Source: Bacillus sp. REN16 (lineage in GTDB: Bacteria > Bacillota > Bacilli > Bacillales > Bacillaceae_L). From it: a DNA stretch of 64,000 bases. Below are positions 7,795 to 15,079 of the stretch, piece after piece. The stretch's first letter is position 1. Each line of letters opens with the position of its first letter. Location of the stretch: NCBI RefSeq assembly GCF_020731355.1, contig NZ_JAJFZK010000003.1:248001-312000 (forward strand), in the 5' to 3' direction. The translations under genes and the position numbers were made by a program. The notes below the pieces were generated by a model that saw only the letters and a program-made list of their open reading frames with translations, did not search any database and was not told the origin of the DNA.

Positions 7795-8217
7795 ATGGCA
7801 GTAGTTGCGCACACGGAGCAAGATGTAAAGCTGTTAGCAAGACTGTTGCGCGCAGAGGCTGAAGGCGAAGGCAAGCAAGGCATGCTGTTAGTAGGGAATG
7901 TCGGGGTAAATCGCGCGAGATCTCGTTGTCTTGATTTTAAAGACATTACCACCATTCGAAAAATGGTCTTTCAAAGTCCCGGGGGCTTTGAAGCAACCCA
8001 AAAAGGCTATTTTTACCAGGCAGCTCGACCAACTGAAATTGCACTTGCACGAAGAGTACTAAAAGGGGAAAGATTCCACCCTGCAAGGTTTTCTTTATGG
8101 TTTTTTGAACCATCAGGAAACTGTCCGGCACAATGGTATAACCAGTGGAACGTGGGAAGGTTTAAAGCGCATTGCTTCTACCAGCCTACACAGGAAGATT
8201 GTCCTGGCGTATTCTAA
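7795..8217 (+). CDS. cwlJ: Spore cortex-lytic hydrolase CwlJ
   Basis: A 140-residue Hydrolase_2 (SleB/CwlJ) domain with no signal peptide, as in B. subtilis CwlJ, which is built into the spore coat and degrades cortex peptidoglycan during germination. The proposed catalytic Glu is in LLRAEAEGEG (Glu21). GNVGVNRARSRC and YQAARPTEIALARRVLKGE are family motifs. AGGTGA precedes the ATG by about 6 bases. The next gene is gerQ, whose product is required for CwlJ localisation, so the pair forms a functional unit. Confidence 0.95.
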   Translation: MAVVAHTEQDVKLLARLLRAEAEGEGKQGMLLVGNVGVNRARSRCLDFKDITTIRKMVFQSPGGFEATQKGYFYQAARPTEIALARRVLKGERFHPARFSLWFFEPSGNCPAQWYNQWNVGRFKAHCFYQPTQEDCPGVF

Positions 8218-8266
8218 GGAATTCGCCTTATAGAAAGAGATTAAAACATTCTGAGGAGGGCTTACA

Positions 8267-8758
8267 TTGAGTAAAGACAATCAACAAATGCAAAATCCAT
8301 ATGCAGCGTACGGGTATATCCCCCAAAGCTATGAACAGTATGGCAGCTATATGGACCCTAGGCAATTCGGAGGATATACGTATCCCGTTCAGCAGCAACA
8401 AGGGGGCTTTCAGGTACCGCAAATGCCATCACAATTCCCTGCTGGGGGTATCGCGGAAAATGTACCAGGTATGCTTCCACTACAAGAATCCTATATTGAA
8501 AACATTCTACGCTTAAACAAAGGTAAACTTGCCACTGTATACATGGGATTTGATAACACCAACCAACAAAAAGTGTTCAAAGGTCTCATTGAGGCGGCAG
8601 GTCGTGACCATATTATTTTGAGTGACCCGCAATCAGGCATGCGCTACCTATTGTTAATGGTCTACTTGCAATATATTACATTTGATGAAGAAATTGATTA
8701 TGAATATCCATTCTCAGGTGCCGCTGGTCCTGGACTTGTAAACTACCCACCACGCTAA
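8267..8758 (+). CDS. gerQ: Spore coat protein GerQ
   Basis: A 163-residue protein with a low-complexity Gln/Tyr/Pro/Gly-rich N-terminal half (about residues 1-70) and a compact conserved C-terminal domain (YIENILRLNKGKLATVYMGF ... YLLLMVYLQYITFDEEIDYE). This matches GerQ (YwdL), the coat protein that holds CwlJ and is cross-linked by transglutaminase in B. subtilis. Translation starts at a TTG with GAGGAGGG upstream. It lies 49 bp after cwlJ and is probably cotranscribed, ending at a strong terminator. Confidence 0.93.
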   Translation: MSKDNQQMQNPYAAYGYIPQSYEQYGSYMDPRQFGGYTYPVQQQQGGFQVPQMPSQFPAGGIAENVPGMLPLQESYIENILRLNKGKLATVYMGFDNTNQQKVFKGLIEAAGRDHIILSDPQSGMRYLLLMVYLQYITFDEEIDYEYPFSGAAGPGLVNYPPR

Positions 8759-8764
8759 AAAAGA

Positions 8765-8792
8765 AAGGAGTGTCCGCAGACGCTCCTTTTTT
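8765..8792 (+). terminator. Terminator of cwlJ-gerQ
   Basis: AAGGAGTGTC-CGCA-GACGCTCCTT stem (one G-U pair) followed by TTTT. Confidence 0.85.
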
Positions 8793-8801
8793 CGATTAAC
8801 G

Positions 8802-8978
8802 CTGTCTAGTTCCAGGCGCCATCGGATCGAGGTCATAAGCCAATCGCTTCGGAAGGTAAAGTGCACCTTCTGTCAGCGCTCGTCTTATGCTTGTCGCCCA
8901 TGCCAGGATGGCTAGGATTCCAGCGTTGGGCACAGGACGTGCCCGCCTTTAGCTGGAATTGGGGCGCCTTGCACTTTT
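8802..8978 (-). repeat. Dispersed intergenic element, copy B (inverted, with an insertion)
   Basis: On the minus strand it starts AAAAGTGCAAGGCGCC, carries about 65 extra bases with their own inverted repeat (CCAATTCCAGCTAAAGG; CAGCGTTGGG), then resumes CATAAGAC(G)AGCGCTGACAG and TTTACCTTCCGAAGCGATTGG and ends GGAACTAGACAG. It is the inverted partner of 7466-7585; the two copies enclose cwlJ-gerQ. Confidence 0.8.
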
Positions 8979-8982
8979 CTCA

Positions 8983-9354
8983 TTATAAATGTTTAACTGC
9001 AGCCACCATCAATAAAACCCAGCCCAGTAAAAAGGCCACACCGCCAAGTGGTGTAATAGCACCCAGAATTTTAATACCTGACACACTTAAAATGTACAAG
9101 CTTCCTGAGAATAAAATAATCCCGACGAACAAGCTCCAGCCAGCTGTGGTAATCAGACTCACTTGTGAAAACTTATCTGCTAAAAACGCCACCACAAATA
9201 AGCCAAGCGCATGAAACATTTGATATTGTACCGCTGTGTTCCATGTTTTTAAATATTTTTCCGTAATCTTTCCCTCTAATCCATGTGCACCAAAGGCACC
9301 AAGCGCAACCGCCAAAAAGGCGTTAACCGCTCCCAATATTAAAAATAGTTTCAT
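8983..9354 (-). CDS. ywdK: DUF423 family membrane protein (YwdK-like)
   Basis: A 123-residue, very hydrophobic protein with four predicted transmembrane helices (around residues 4-24, 45-62, 70-88 and 96-118). The N-terminal pattern FLILGAVNAFLAVALGAFGAHGL is characteristic of DUF423. The function is unknown in any organism I can cite. It sits next to gerQ as in B. subtilis, but on the opposite strand. Confidence 0.88.
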   Translation of the reverse strand: MKLFLILGAVNAFLAVALGAFGAHGLEGKITEKYLKTWNTAVQYQMFHALGLFVVAFLADKFSQVSLITTAGWSLFVGIILFSGSLYILSVSGIKILGAITPLGGVAFLLGWVLLMVAAVKHL

Positions 9355-9435
9355 TCGTATTCTCCATCCTTTTTCGAAATTCCATTTTTATTTTACCATA
9401 TTCAATATAAGATAGTAGTAAGAGGTGTTATTGCG

Positions 9436-10158
9436 ATGAACTTTGACATTTTACCTGTTGGAGACACGGCATTGCAGATTTTTTATAAAGATCCTGCTTC
9501 CGATGCCTTACAGCGCCAAATCCAGCAAACTACCAAACAAATTGAAAAAACGAATGTACTAGGGATCATCGAGCTCGTCCCCGCGTATCAATCCATTACG
9601 ATTTACTATAATCCGATTCTCATATCTTATAAAAATCTTTCAACACAGGTTTCTGAGATTTGCAAAGGGATTGCCGCGGAAACAACATCCCTGCTAAAAC
9701 AGGTTATTGTAATTCCAACCTGTTACGATGGTGAAGATCTTAGCGGTGTTGCCCGCGGGAATGGCCTGTCTAACGAAGAAGTCATTTCCCTGCATAGCAG
9801 TGTCGATTATCTCGTCTATATGATTGGTTTTCTACCGGGTTTCCCTTATTTAAAGGGGCTTCCAATGAGACTTGCCACACCACGTCTAGCCAACCCACGG
9901 CTAAAGGTTCCTAAAGGTGCCGTGGGCATCGGCGGTGACCAAACTGGGATTTACCCACTCGAGTCACCGGGTGGGTGGAATCTCATCGGCAGAACCCCCG
10001 TACCCTTATTTGACCCTGAAAAACCAGAACCATTTTTACTCAAAGCAGGGGATTACTTGCGTTTTAAGCCGATCACTTCCGCTGAATATAAGGAAATTGA
10101 AAGTCTCGTAAAAAAACATAAATACATGGTCGAGGTGAAAAAAGTTGAAAACAATTGA
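9436..10158 (+). CDS. pxpB: 5-oxoprolinase subunit B
   Basis: A 240-residue protein of the KipI/PxpB family (carboxyltransferase C/D domain). With PxpA and PxpC it forms the ATP-dependent bacterial 5-oxoprolinase that opens pyroglutamate to glutamate. Typical segments are ILPVGDTALQIFY, YLVYMIGFLPGFPYLKGLP, RLKVPKGAVGIGGDQTGIYP and ESPGGWNLIGRTPVPLFDP. It is first of a tight three-gene operon and overlaps pxpA by 14 bp. In B. subtilis the homologue was first described as the KinA inhibitor KipI; that role cannot be judged here. Confidence 0.92.
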   Translation: MNFDILPVGDTALQIFYKDPASDALQRQIQQTTKQIEKTNVLGIIELVPAYQSITIYYNPILISYKNLSTQVSEICKGIAAETTSLLKQVIVIPTCYDGEDLSGVARGNGLSNEEVISLHSSVDYLVYMIGFLPGFPYLKGLPMRLATPRLANPRLKVPKGAVGIGGDQTGIYPLESPGGWNLIGRTPVPLFDPEKPEPFLLKAGDYLRFKPITSAEYKEIESLVKKHKYMVEVKKVENN

Positions 10159-10903
10159 TCTGAATTGTGATTTAGGGGAAAGCTTTGGCGGCTATAAAAT
10201 TGGCAACGACAAGCAGGTTCTCCTGCATATTTCGAGTGCCAACATTGCATGCGGATTTCACGCTGGGGACCCTCATGTGATGAATCAAACCGTCCAGCTT
10301 GCGAAAAAATATGGCGTGGCTATTGGGGCTCACCCAGGTTTCCAGGACCTTGCTGGATTCGGCAGGCGAGCGATAGCCGTTTCACCAACTGATGTCTATG
10401 ATCTCGTTCTCTATCAAATTGGCGCACTTACTGCCTTTACTCAGGTGCATGATGTAAAGCTCTCACACGTAAAGCCACACGGTGCCCTTTATAACATGGC
10501 TGCGGTTGATAGTAACCTTGCCGAAGCTATCGCTAGGGCAACAGTCAATTTCGACCGTTCTTTGGCTCTGTATGGCCTTGCCGGCAGCAAGCTTATCGAG
10601 GCAGGGGAAAAATACGGACTAAAAACGGTTTCGGAAGTTTTTGCTGACCGAACCTATCAACCTGACGGAACCTTGACACCGAGGAACCAGCCAAACGCCA
10701 TCATTCATGACAGTAATGATGCCATCAGGCAAGTCCTGCAAATGGTAAAAGAACAAACTGTTCAAGCTATTACTGGCGAAGTGATTCCAATCAAGGCAGA
10801 GTCGATTTGCGTTCACGGCGACAACAGCCATGCTCTTCAATTTGTGCAAGAACTGCGTCACGCACTAACCAAAGAAGGCATCACAATAAAGGCAATCAGG
10901 TGA
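10145..10903 (+). CDS. pxpA: 5-oxoprolinase subunit A (LamB/YcsF family)
   Basis: A 252-residue LamB/YcsF protein with the family signature at the N-terminus (IDLNCDLGESFGGYKIGND), the metal-binding-type motif NIACGFHAGDP, GVAIGAHPGFQD, VKPHGALYN and ICVHGDN. It is the catalytic partner of PxpBC. Translation starts at a TTG inside the end of pxpB, preceded by GAGGTGA, which suggests translational coupling. Confidence 0.93.
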   Translation: MKTIDLNCDLGESFGGYKIGNDKQVLLHISSANIACGFHAGDPHVMNQTVQLAKKYGVAIGAHPGFQDLAGFGRRAIAVSPTDVYDLVLYQIGALTAFTQVHDVKLSHVKPHGALYNMAAVDSNLAEAIARATVNFDRSLALYGLAGSKLIEAGEKYGLKTVSEVFADRTYQPDGTLTPRNQPNAIIHDSNDAIRQVLQMVKEQTVQAITGEVIPIKAESICVHGDNSHALQFVQELRHALTKEGITIKAIR

Positions 10904-10908
10904 TTTTA

Positions 10909-11835
10909 ATGGGACAACCACTTTTTACTGTTCTTAAAAAAGGGCTCTATACTACTTTTCAGGACTTAGGCCGTTACGGCTATCAGCAATTTGGAGTTGT
11001 CACGAGCGGTGCGATGGATTCATATTCAAGTCAGCTTGCAAATATTCTTGTCGGTAATGCGAGAGATGAGACTGTGCTTGAAATCACCATGCTTGGTCCA
11101 GCATTACGAGTAGAGGCAGATGCGATATCAATCGCTGTTTGTGGTGCCGATCTGAGCATGACCGTGAACGGAAACATAGCACCACTTTGGAAATCCTTTG
11201 TTGTGAAAAAAGGGGATATGATTCAATTTGGCAAACCCGTATCAGGTACTCGCACATACTTAGCAGTTGCTGGCGGTTTTAATGCAGAGGCAGTACTTGG
11301 AAGTAAATCGTATTACGCGAAGGCAAAGCTTGGAACAGAAATCAAAGACGGGGATATTCTTTTTGGGCAGGTTAGTATTTTTCGAAAAAATACAGGGCTT
11401 TCGCATCACCTTATTCCTAGCTTCGATAAGGAAGTAAAAGTACGTGCCATCCCAGGGCCACATGTAAATTATTTTACAGAGGATGCTGTTAAGCAATTTT
11501 TTTCAGATACTTACCAGACTGTCCAAGGTGACCGAATGGGCTACCGATTAAAAGGGACAAAGCCGTTACAGCATAAAGACAAGGCCGAAATTGCATCAGA
11601 CGCCATCCCGCTTGGCGGCATTCAGGTGCCAAGTAATGGTGAACCAATCGTCCTGTTAGCTGATCGACAAACAACTGGAGGCTATCCTCGAATCGCAACG
11701 GTCATTTCGGTTGATATTTATAAAATTGCCCAGCTTCCGCCCGGCGGGAAGATTCGATTTGAACGTTGCAGCATTGAAATCGCCCACGAACTTTATAAAA
11801 AAAGAGAAATCTTTCTCCAAAGCCTTCAGGGATAA
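10909..11835 (+). CDS. pxpC: 5-oxoprolinase subunit C
   Basis: A 308-residue protein of the KipA/PxpC family (carboxyltransferase A/B domain): FTVLKKGLYTTFQDLGRYGYQQFGVVTSGAMD at the start, AVAGGFNAEAVLGSKS in the middle and ADRQTTGGYPRIATVISVD towards the end. I used the ATG at 10909, which follows AGGTGA by 5 bases and clears the pxpA stop by 5 bp; a longer reading from 10807 would lie inside pxpA and lacks homology. It is last in the operon and ends at an intrinsic terminator. Confidence 0.92.
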   Translation: MGQPLFTVLKKGLYTTFQDLGRYGYQQFGVVTSGAMDSYSSQLANILVGNARDETVLEITMLGPALRVEADAISIAVCGADLSMTVNGNIAPLWKSFVVKKGDMIQFGKPVSGTRTYLAVAGGFNAEAVLGSKSYYAKAKLGTEIKDGDILFGQVSIFRKNTGLSHHLIPSFDKEVKVRAIPGPHVNYFTEDAVKQFFSDTYQTVQGDRMGYRLKGTKPLQHKDKAEIASDAIPLGGIQVPSNGEPIVLLADRQTTGGYPRIATVISVDIYKIAQLPPGGKIRFERCSIEIAHELYKKREIFLQSLQG

Positions 11836-11856
11836 CGGTGTCCTGGAGGTTTTTTC
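11823..11856 (+). terminator. Terminator of pxpBAC
   Basis: CCTTCAGGGA / TCCTGGAGG stem (one G-U pair, one bulge) overlapping the pxpC stop, then TTTTTTCTTT. Confidence 0.75.
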
Positions 11857-11883
11857 TTTGCTGCCGAGTTCTTTTTATTGGAT

Positions 11884-11995
11884 ATCGGACAAACTTTTGA
11901 ATATATCGGACATTAATCATATTTTATCGGACGAAGAATCTTGGATATCGGACGAAATGCGAATTATATCGGACATTAATCAAGGTATATAGGAC
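11884..11995. repeat. Six ATCGGAC units at exactly 21-bp spacing
   Basis: ATCGGAC (last unit ATAGGAC) begins at 11884, 11905, 11926, 11947, 11968 and 11989, five intervals of 21 bp. Bases between units are A/T-rich and only partly conserved (ATATCGGACATTAATCA occurs twice). The array fills the gap between two convergent terminators; no gene is seen there. Confidence 0.85.
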
Positions 11996-12012
11996 AAAGT
12001 CAAAATTCCCAC

Positions 12013-12046
12013 AAAAAAAGACCCTCTAAAAATCAAATAGAGAGTC
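12013..12046 (-). terminator. Terminator of ywdI-like gene
   Basis: GACTCTCTA / TAGAGGGTC stem (one G-U pair) followed by seven T residues on the minus strand; it overlaps the stop of the gene. Confidence 0.75.
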
Positions 12047-12313
12047 TCCGTTTGCATCGTCTTCTTTTAATTTTGCGGTATGTTGAATCGTTGTTGGCTG
12101 CATCGCTGGAATAGGTTGTATAACCTGTTGCACCGGCTGCACCGGCATAGCCGGAACGTGCCTTACCTCGGCTGGCGATTCTTCCAAAACGAGGTCACAT
12201 AGCGTTCGAATGGCCATTAACCGCTCTCTCACCTTTTGTTCACTCGCCTGACTCTTTGCCGTCTGTAATTCCTGCTGCATTTTATCTAAAATCTTATCCA
12301 CAGATATATTCAC
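12026..12313 (-). CDS. ywdI: YwdI-like small protein (DUF5327)
   Basis: A 95-residue protein starting NISVDKILDKMQQELQTAK, followed by a helical region with heptad character (residues 5-45) and a Pro/Gln/Val-rich low-complexity stretch (VPAMPVQPVQQVIQPIPAMQ), ending DSLFDF. This resembles B. subtilis YwdI, whose function is unknown, and the location near gerQ/ywdK agrees. I chose the GTG at 12313 because GGAGTGA precedes it by 6 bases; the GTG at 12322 overlaps that site. Confidence 0.7.
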   Translation of the reverse strand: MNISVDKILDKMQQELQTAKSQASEQKVRERLMAIRTLCDLVLEESPAEVRHVPAMPVQPVQQVIQPIPAMQPTTIQHTAKLKEDDANGDSLFDF

Positions 12314-12324
12314 AAATTTCACTC

Positions 12325-12537
12325 CTAAGCTCGGATATCTACGTTGTAGGAAGGCTTCTGCGTCGTCTTTAGCTGCTTTTCTTCAAATTTCATACAATGT
12401 GCCCCAGAGGATCTGAATACCGTGATGGAGGGCATTGCCTGCGTCTTGAAATTAAACGCGCGGCAGCCACGTGGATATTTTGGGTCCCATGTCGTGTAAA
12501 AATGCTTGCACTTTAAACAATTGACTTTCTTTTGCAT
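12325..12537 (-). CDS. Small cysteine-rich conserved hypothetical protein
   Basis: A 70-residue protein beginning MQKKVNCLKCKHFYTTWDP with a CxxC pair (Cys7, Cys10), two further Cys (RGCRAF; AHCMKF) and many basic residues. The four Cys spaced across the chain suggest a small zinc or Fe-S site, which is inference. The start is the ATG at 12537 (AGGTAGTGAAGGG before it); an upstream in-frame GTG adds 16 residues with no family look. It ends 11 bp before the ywdI-like start and is probably cotranscribed. I recall similar proteins beside ywdI in other Bacillus genomes, without known function. Confidence 0.7.
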   Translation of the reverse strand: MQKKVNCLKCKHFYTTWDPKYPRGCRAFNFKTQAMPSITVFRSSGAHCMKFEEKQLKTTQKPSYNVDIRA

Positions 12538-12630
12538 CCCTTCACTACCTTTGTAAAATCGATACCTCCATTTTCCCACGAGCAAGGATAAGCGTCAAAC
12601 TCACATTTTTACATTCTAGCAATAATACGA

Positions 12631-12662
12631 AAAAACCCCCTCGAGACTCGTCTCTGAGGGGA
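12631..12662 (-). terminator. Terminator of the HU gene
   Basis: CCCCTCAGAGAC / GTCTCGAGGGGG stem followed by six T residues on the minus strand. Confidence 0.85.
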
Positions 12663-12684
12663 TTCACGCAGGATTTATGTAAAA

Positions 12685-12963
12685 TTACTTACCAGCAACT
12701 GCGTCTTTAAGAGCTTTACCTGGTTTGAATGCAGGTACTTTGCTAGCTGCGATTTCAATTTCTTCACCAGTTTGTGGGTTGCGGCCTTTACGAGCTGCAC
12801 GCTCACGAACTTCGAAGTTACCGAATCCGATTAATTGTACTTTATCTCCGCTACTTAATGCATTTTGAACAGCTTCAAATACTGCGTCAACAGCTTTTGT
12901 TGCATCCTTTTTAGAAAGCTCTGCACTTTCAGCAACTGCACTGATTAGTTCTGTTTTGTTCAT
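12685..12963 (-). CDS. hup: DNA-binding protein HU
   Basis: A 92-residue histone-like protein of the HU/IHF family: [29 protein letters not shown] dimer helices, then [31 protein letters not shown] with the beta-arm RNPQTG loop that inserts into the minor groove, then [15 protein letters not shown]. It bends and compacts DNA in the nucleoid. It is monocistronic, with GAGGAGAATT before the ATG and a strong terminator. It lies outside the usual mtrA/hepS context of B. subtilis hbs, so it may be an additional HU copy. Confidence 0.95.
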   Translation of the reverse strand: MNKTELISAVAESAELSKKDATKAVDAVFEAVQNALSSGDKVQLIGFGNFEVRERAARKGRNPQTGEEIEIAASKVPAFKPGKALKDAVAGK

Positions 12964-13219
12964 TGTTCAATTCTCCTCTCCAAATAAGCACATATTCTTT
13001 TTACCACTTTTTTCATAGGTTCGCAAGATTTTCGGCTAAATTCGTCCTATTAAACTTGCGTATAAGCTATTACATCACTAGATTAGCCAAAAAACAAGCA
13101 TTTCAAACTAAATTTCCATAAATATTTAAAAAAACTTTGTTACTACCAAGTTTTACCGAACCTCTTGTTTTTATACTTGGAAATACTAAAAAAAATACAG
13201 GATGAAAGGAGGGCCCAAC

Positions 13220-13492
13220 ATGGCTCGAAGAAAACGCCGGCCACTCATTCCAGAGGCACGAGAAGGACTTGACCAGCTAAAAGCGAATGTCATGAGAAAA
13301 CAAGGGTATAAAACAGACCCAGCCAATCCAGACAAGGTAAAATATGAGGTAGCAAGGGAATTGGGAATCCCATTAAATGATGACTACAATGGCAACCTCA
13401 CTTCCAAACAAGCCGGCAAAGTAGGCGGTAACATTGGTGGGAATATGGTCAAAGAAATGGTTCGCATGGCTCAAGAAAACTTAAATAAATAG
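13220..13492 (+). CDS. Alpha/beta-type small acid-soluble spore protein
   Basis: A 90-residue protein with the two conserved SASP blocks: the GPR-type cleavage region KVKYEVARELGIPL and the C-terminal DNA-binding block YNGNLTSKQAGKVGGNIGGNMVKEM. These proteins coat DNA in the forespore and are degraded at germination. The N-terminus is unusually basic (MARRKRRPLIPEAREGLDQLK). I used the ATG at 13220, with AGGAGGG 7 bases upstream; an ATG at 13202 precedes that site. A sigma-G promoter was looked for without a convincing match. Confidence 0.92.
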   Translation: MARRKRRPLIPEAREGLDQLKANVMRKQGYKTDPANPDKVKYEVARELGIPLNDDYNGNLTSKQAGKVGGNIGGNMVKEMVRMAQENLNK

Positions 13493-13495
13493 ATA

Positions 13496-13536
13496 AAAAA
13501 GCTGCTTCATCCAAAAAAAGGATGGCGCAGCTTTAT
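13496..13536 (+). terminator. Terminator of the SASP gene
   Basis: AAAGCTGC ... CATCC-A7-GGATG ... GCAGCTTT two-part stem, followed by an A/T-rich tail. Confidence 0.7.
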
Positions 13537-13556
13537 ATTTTATCGCTTCTAAAAAG

Positions 13557-13886
13557 CTAGCCCCGAAGGCTGGTTATAATTTGGTTGAGTTCCGTATCAT
13601 GCCTGCCCGTTTTAGAACTCAGATATTCAATATCAATTTTCACACCTTTTATTTCCGAAGATACAACGTCAAAAACTTTGCGTTGCTCATCTAATTTGTC
13701 GTTGGTATATTTGGAATTGCTACGCAGTTCTGATGAAAGACTATCAATTCTTGTCTCAAGATTATCGACTTTTATTTCAATACGCCCTTGCCCTTCTTTT
13801 AAGCCTATTACGTCTTCTTTTAAGCCCGATACATCCTCTTTTAAGCCTTTAATCTCTGATAAAATTTGTTTTAGGATTTCCTCCAT
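13557..13886 (-). CDS. Coiled-coil protein with heptad repeats, function unknown
   Basis: A 109-residue protein made almost wholly of heptads. Three near-identical 7-residue repeats (GLKEDVS, GLKEDVI, GLKEGQG) at residues 14-34 are followed by RIEIKVDNLETRIDSLSSELR and a further helix to the end. It is charged with no signal peptide or membrane segment, so it should be a cytoplasmic rod-like oligomer. GGGAGCTGAT lies before the ATG. Similar short coiled-coil proteins are common in Bacillus, but I cannot assign a role. Confidence 0.65.
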   Translation of the reverse strand: MEEILKQILSEIKGLKEDVSGLKEDVIGLKEGQGRIEIKVDNLETRIDSLSSELRSNSKYTNDKLDEQRKVFDVVSSEIKGVKIDIEYLSSKTGRHDTELNQIITSLRG

Positions 13887-14074
13887 AATTATCAGCTCCC
13901 GATTATAATAAATTTAGTATAACACACACCTTACTCTCTTTTCTGTTAATTACATCACTTGAAATATTAGGAAATGGGCAGTTTTTCCTATTACCAAGAA
14001 TTTCATATACAGCCCAATCAATTATCGATAAAATGGGTATACAAACGCTTTCACTATGGAGGTGGAATTTTACG

Positions 14075-15079
14075 GTGTCTTCATTTTCTAAATTCTTATA
14101 TAGCATTGGAGCAGTGTTATTTCTACTTTCCTTTTCCATCACCTGTTATTATGCCTATCAAATTTTCAATTTCGGCAACAAAGCGGAAACAGCAACAGCC
14201 AGTAAGCCCCGCTATCATTTTGTGCTCGTACCCGAGGAGCTCGATAATGATTATTGGCGACTTGTTGAAAATGGAGCGAAAGAGGCAGCCAAGGATCTGA
14301 ATGTCGTTCTTGAATATATTGGTCCAAAACAAGCAAATACAGAAGAACATATTAGGACTCTCGAAATGGCCGCCGTCTCAAGGGTGGATGGTATTTTAAC
14401 ACAAGGTCTTCAGGAAGAACAATTTACTCCGCTGATTAACCAGATTGTCGAAAAGGGAATTCCGGTAATTACTGTAGATACCGATGCAATAACAAGTAAG
14501 CGATTATCCTATGTTGGCACTGACAATTACTATTCGGGCTTTATTGCGGGTCAGGCATTGATTGAAGATACAGGCGGGAACGCAAATGTTGCGATTATTA
14601 CCGGAAACTTCAACGCTTCTCATCAGCAGCTTCGTGTTCAAGGCTTTAAAGATGCGATTCAGCATGCGGAAGGGATCGATATTATTGCGATTGAGGAGTC
14701 AAATATCACAAGGGTTCGCGCTGCGGAGGCGGCTAATAGAATCCTTAAAGAACATCCAGAAATCACGGCCTTTTATGGAACAAGTGCCTTAGATGGCATA
14801 GGAATTGCGCAGGTTGTAGAACATTATCAAAAACAAGATCAAGTCTATATTCTAGCCTTCGACACCATTGAGGATACGATTCAATATATGAGAAGAGGCA
14901 CAATAGACGCTACTGTCATGCAAGAGCCTTATAAAATGGGGTATCAATCCGTCCAAATGATGATTGACTTAATCGAAAGACGAAGCGTTCCTAATACAGT
15001 ACATACAAAGACTAGGGTCATTCGGGTTCAAGATCTGCCCCTGGATTCAAGGAGCATAATAAGGATGGATCCATCATGA
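14075..15079 (+). CDS. Membrane-anchored periplasmic-binding-type sugar sensor
   Basis: A 334-residue protein with one N-terminal membrane segment (FLYSIGAVLFLLSFSITCYY, residues 7-26) and no lipobox cysteine in the usual position, followed by an RbsB/LacI-type sugar-binding fold (YHFVLVPEELDNDYWRLVENGAKEA; VDGILTQGL; IPVITVDTDA; HQQLRVQGFKDAI; YILAFDTIEDTIQYMRRG). It overlaps the kinase gene by 4 bp. This order (binding protein, LytS-type kinase, YesN-type regulator) matches three-component sugar sensors such as the XylFII-LytS-YesN type of clostridia, in which the anchored binding protein presents ligand to the kinase. The GTG at 14075 follows GGAGGTG by 10 bases. Confidence 0.82.
   Translation: MSSFSKFLYSIGAVLFLLSFSITCYYAYQIFNFGNKAETATASKPRYHFVLVPEELDNDYWRLVENGAKEAAKDLNVVLEYIGPKQANTEEHIRTLEMAAVSRVDGILTQGLQEEQFTPLINQIVEKGIPVITVDTDAITSKRLSYVGTDNYYSGFIAGQALIEDTGGNANVAIITGNFNASHQQLRVQGFKDAIQHAEGIDIIAIEESNITRVRAAEAANRILKEHPEITAFYGTSALDGIGIAQVVEHYQKQDQVYILAFDTIEDTIQYMRRGTIDATVMQEPYKMGYQSVQMMIDLIERRSVPNTVHTKTRVIRVQDLPLDSRSIIRMDPS

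Noticed and set aside
13903-14142. A 79-codon minus-strand frame overlapping the start of the sensor gene
   Set aside because: No ribosome site, no family look, and it covers the 5' end and ribosome site of a well-supported gene.
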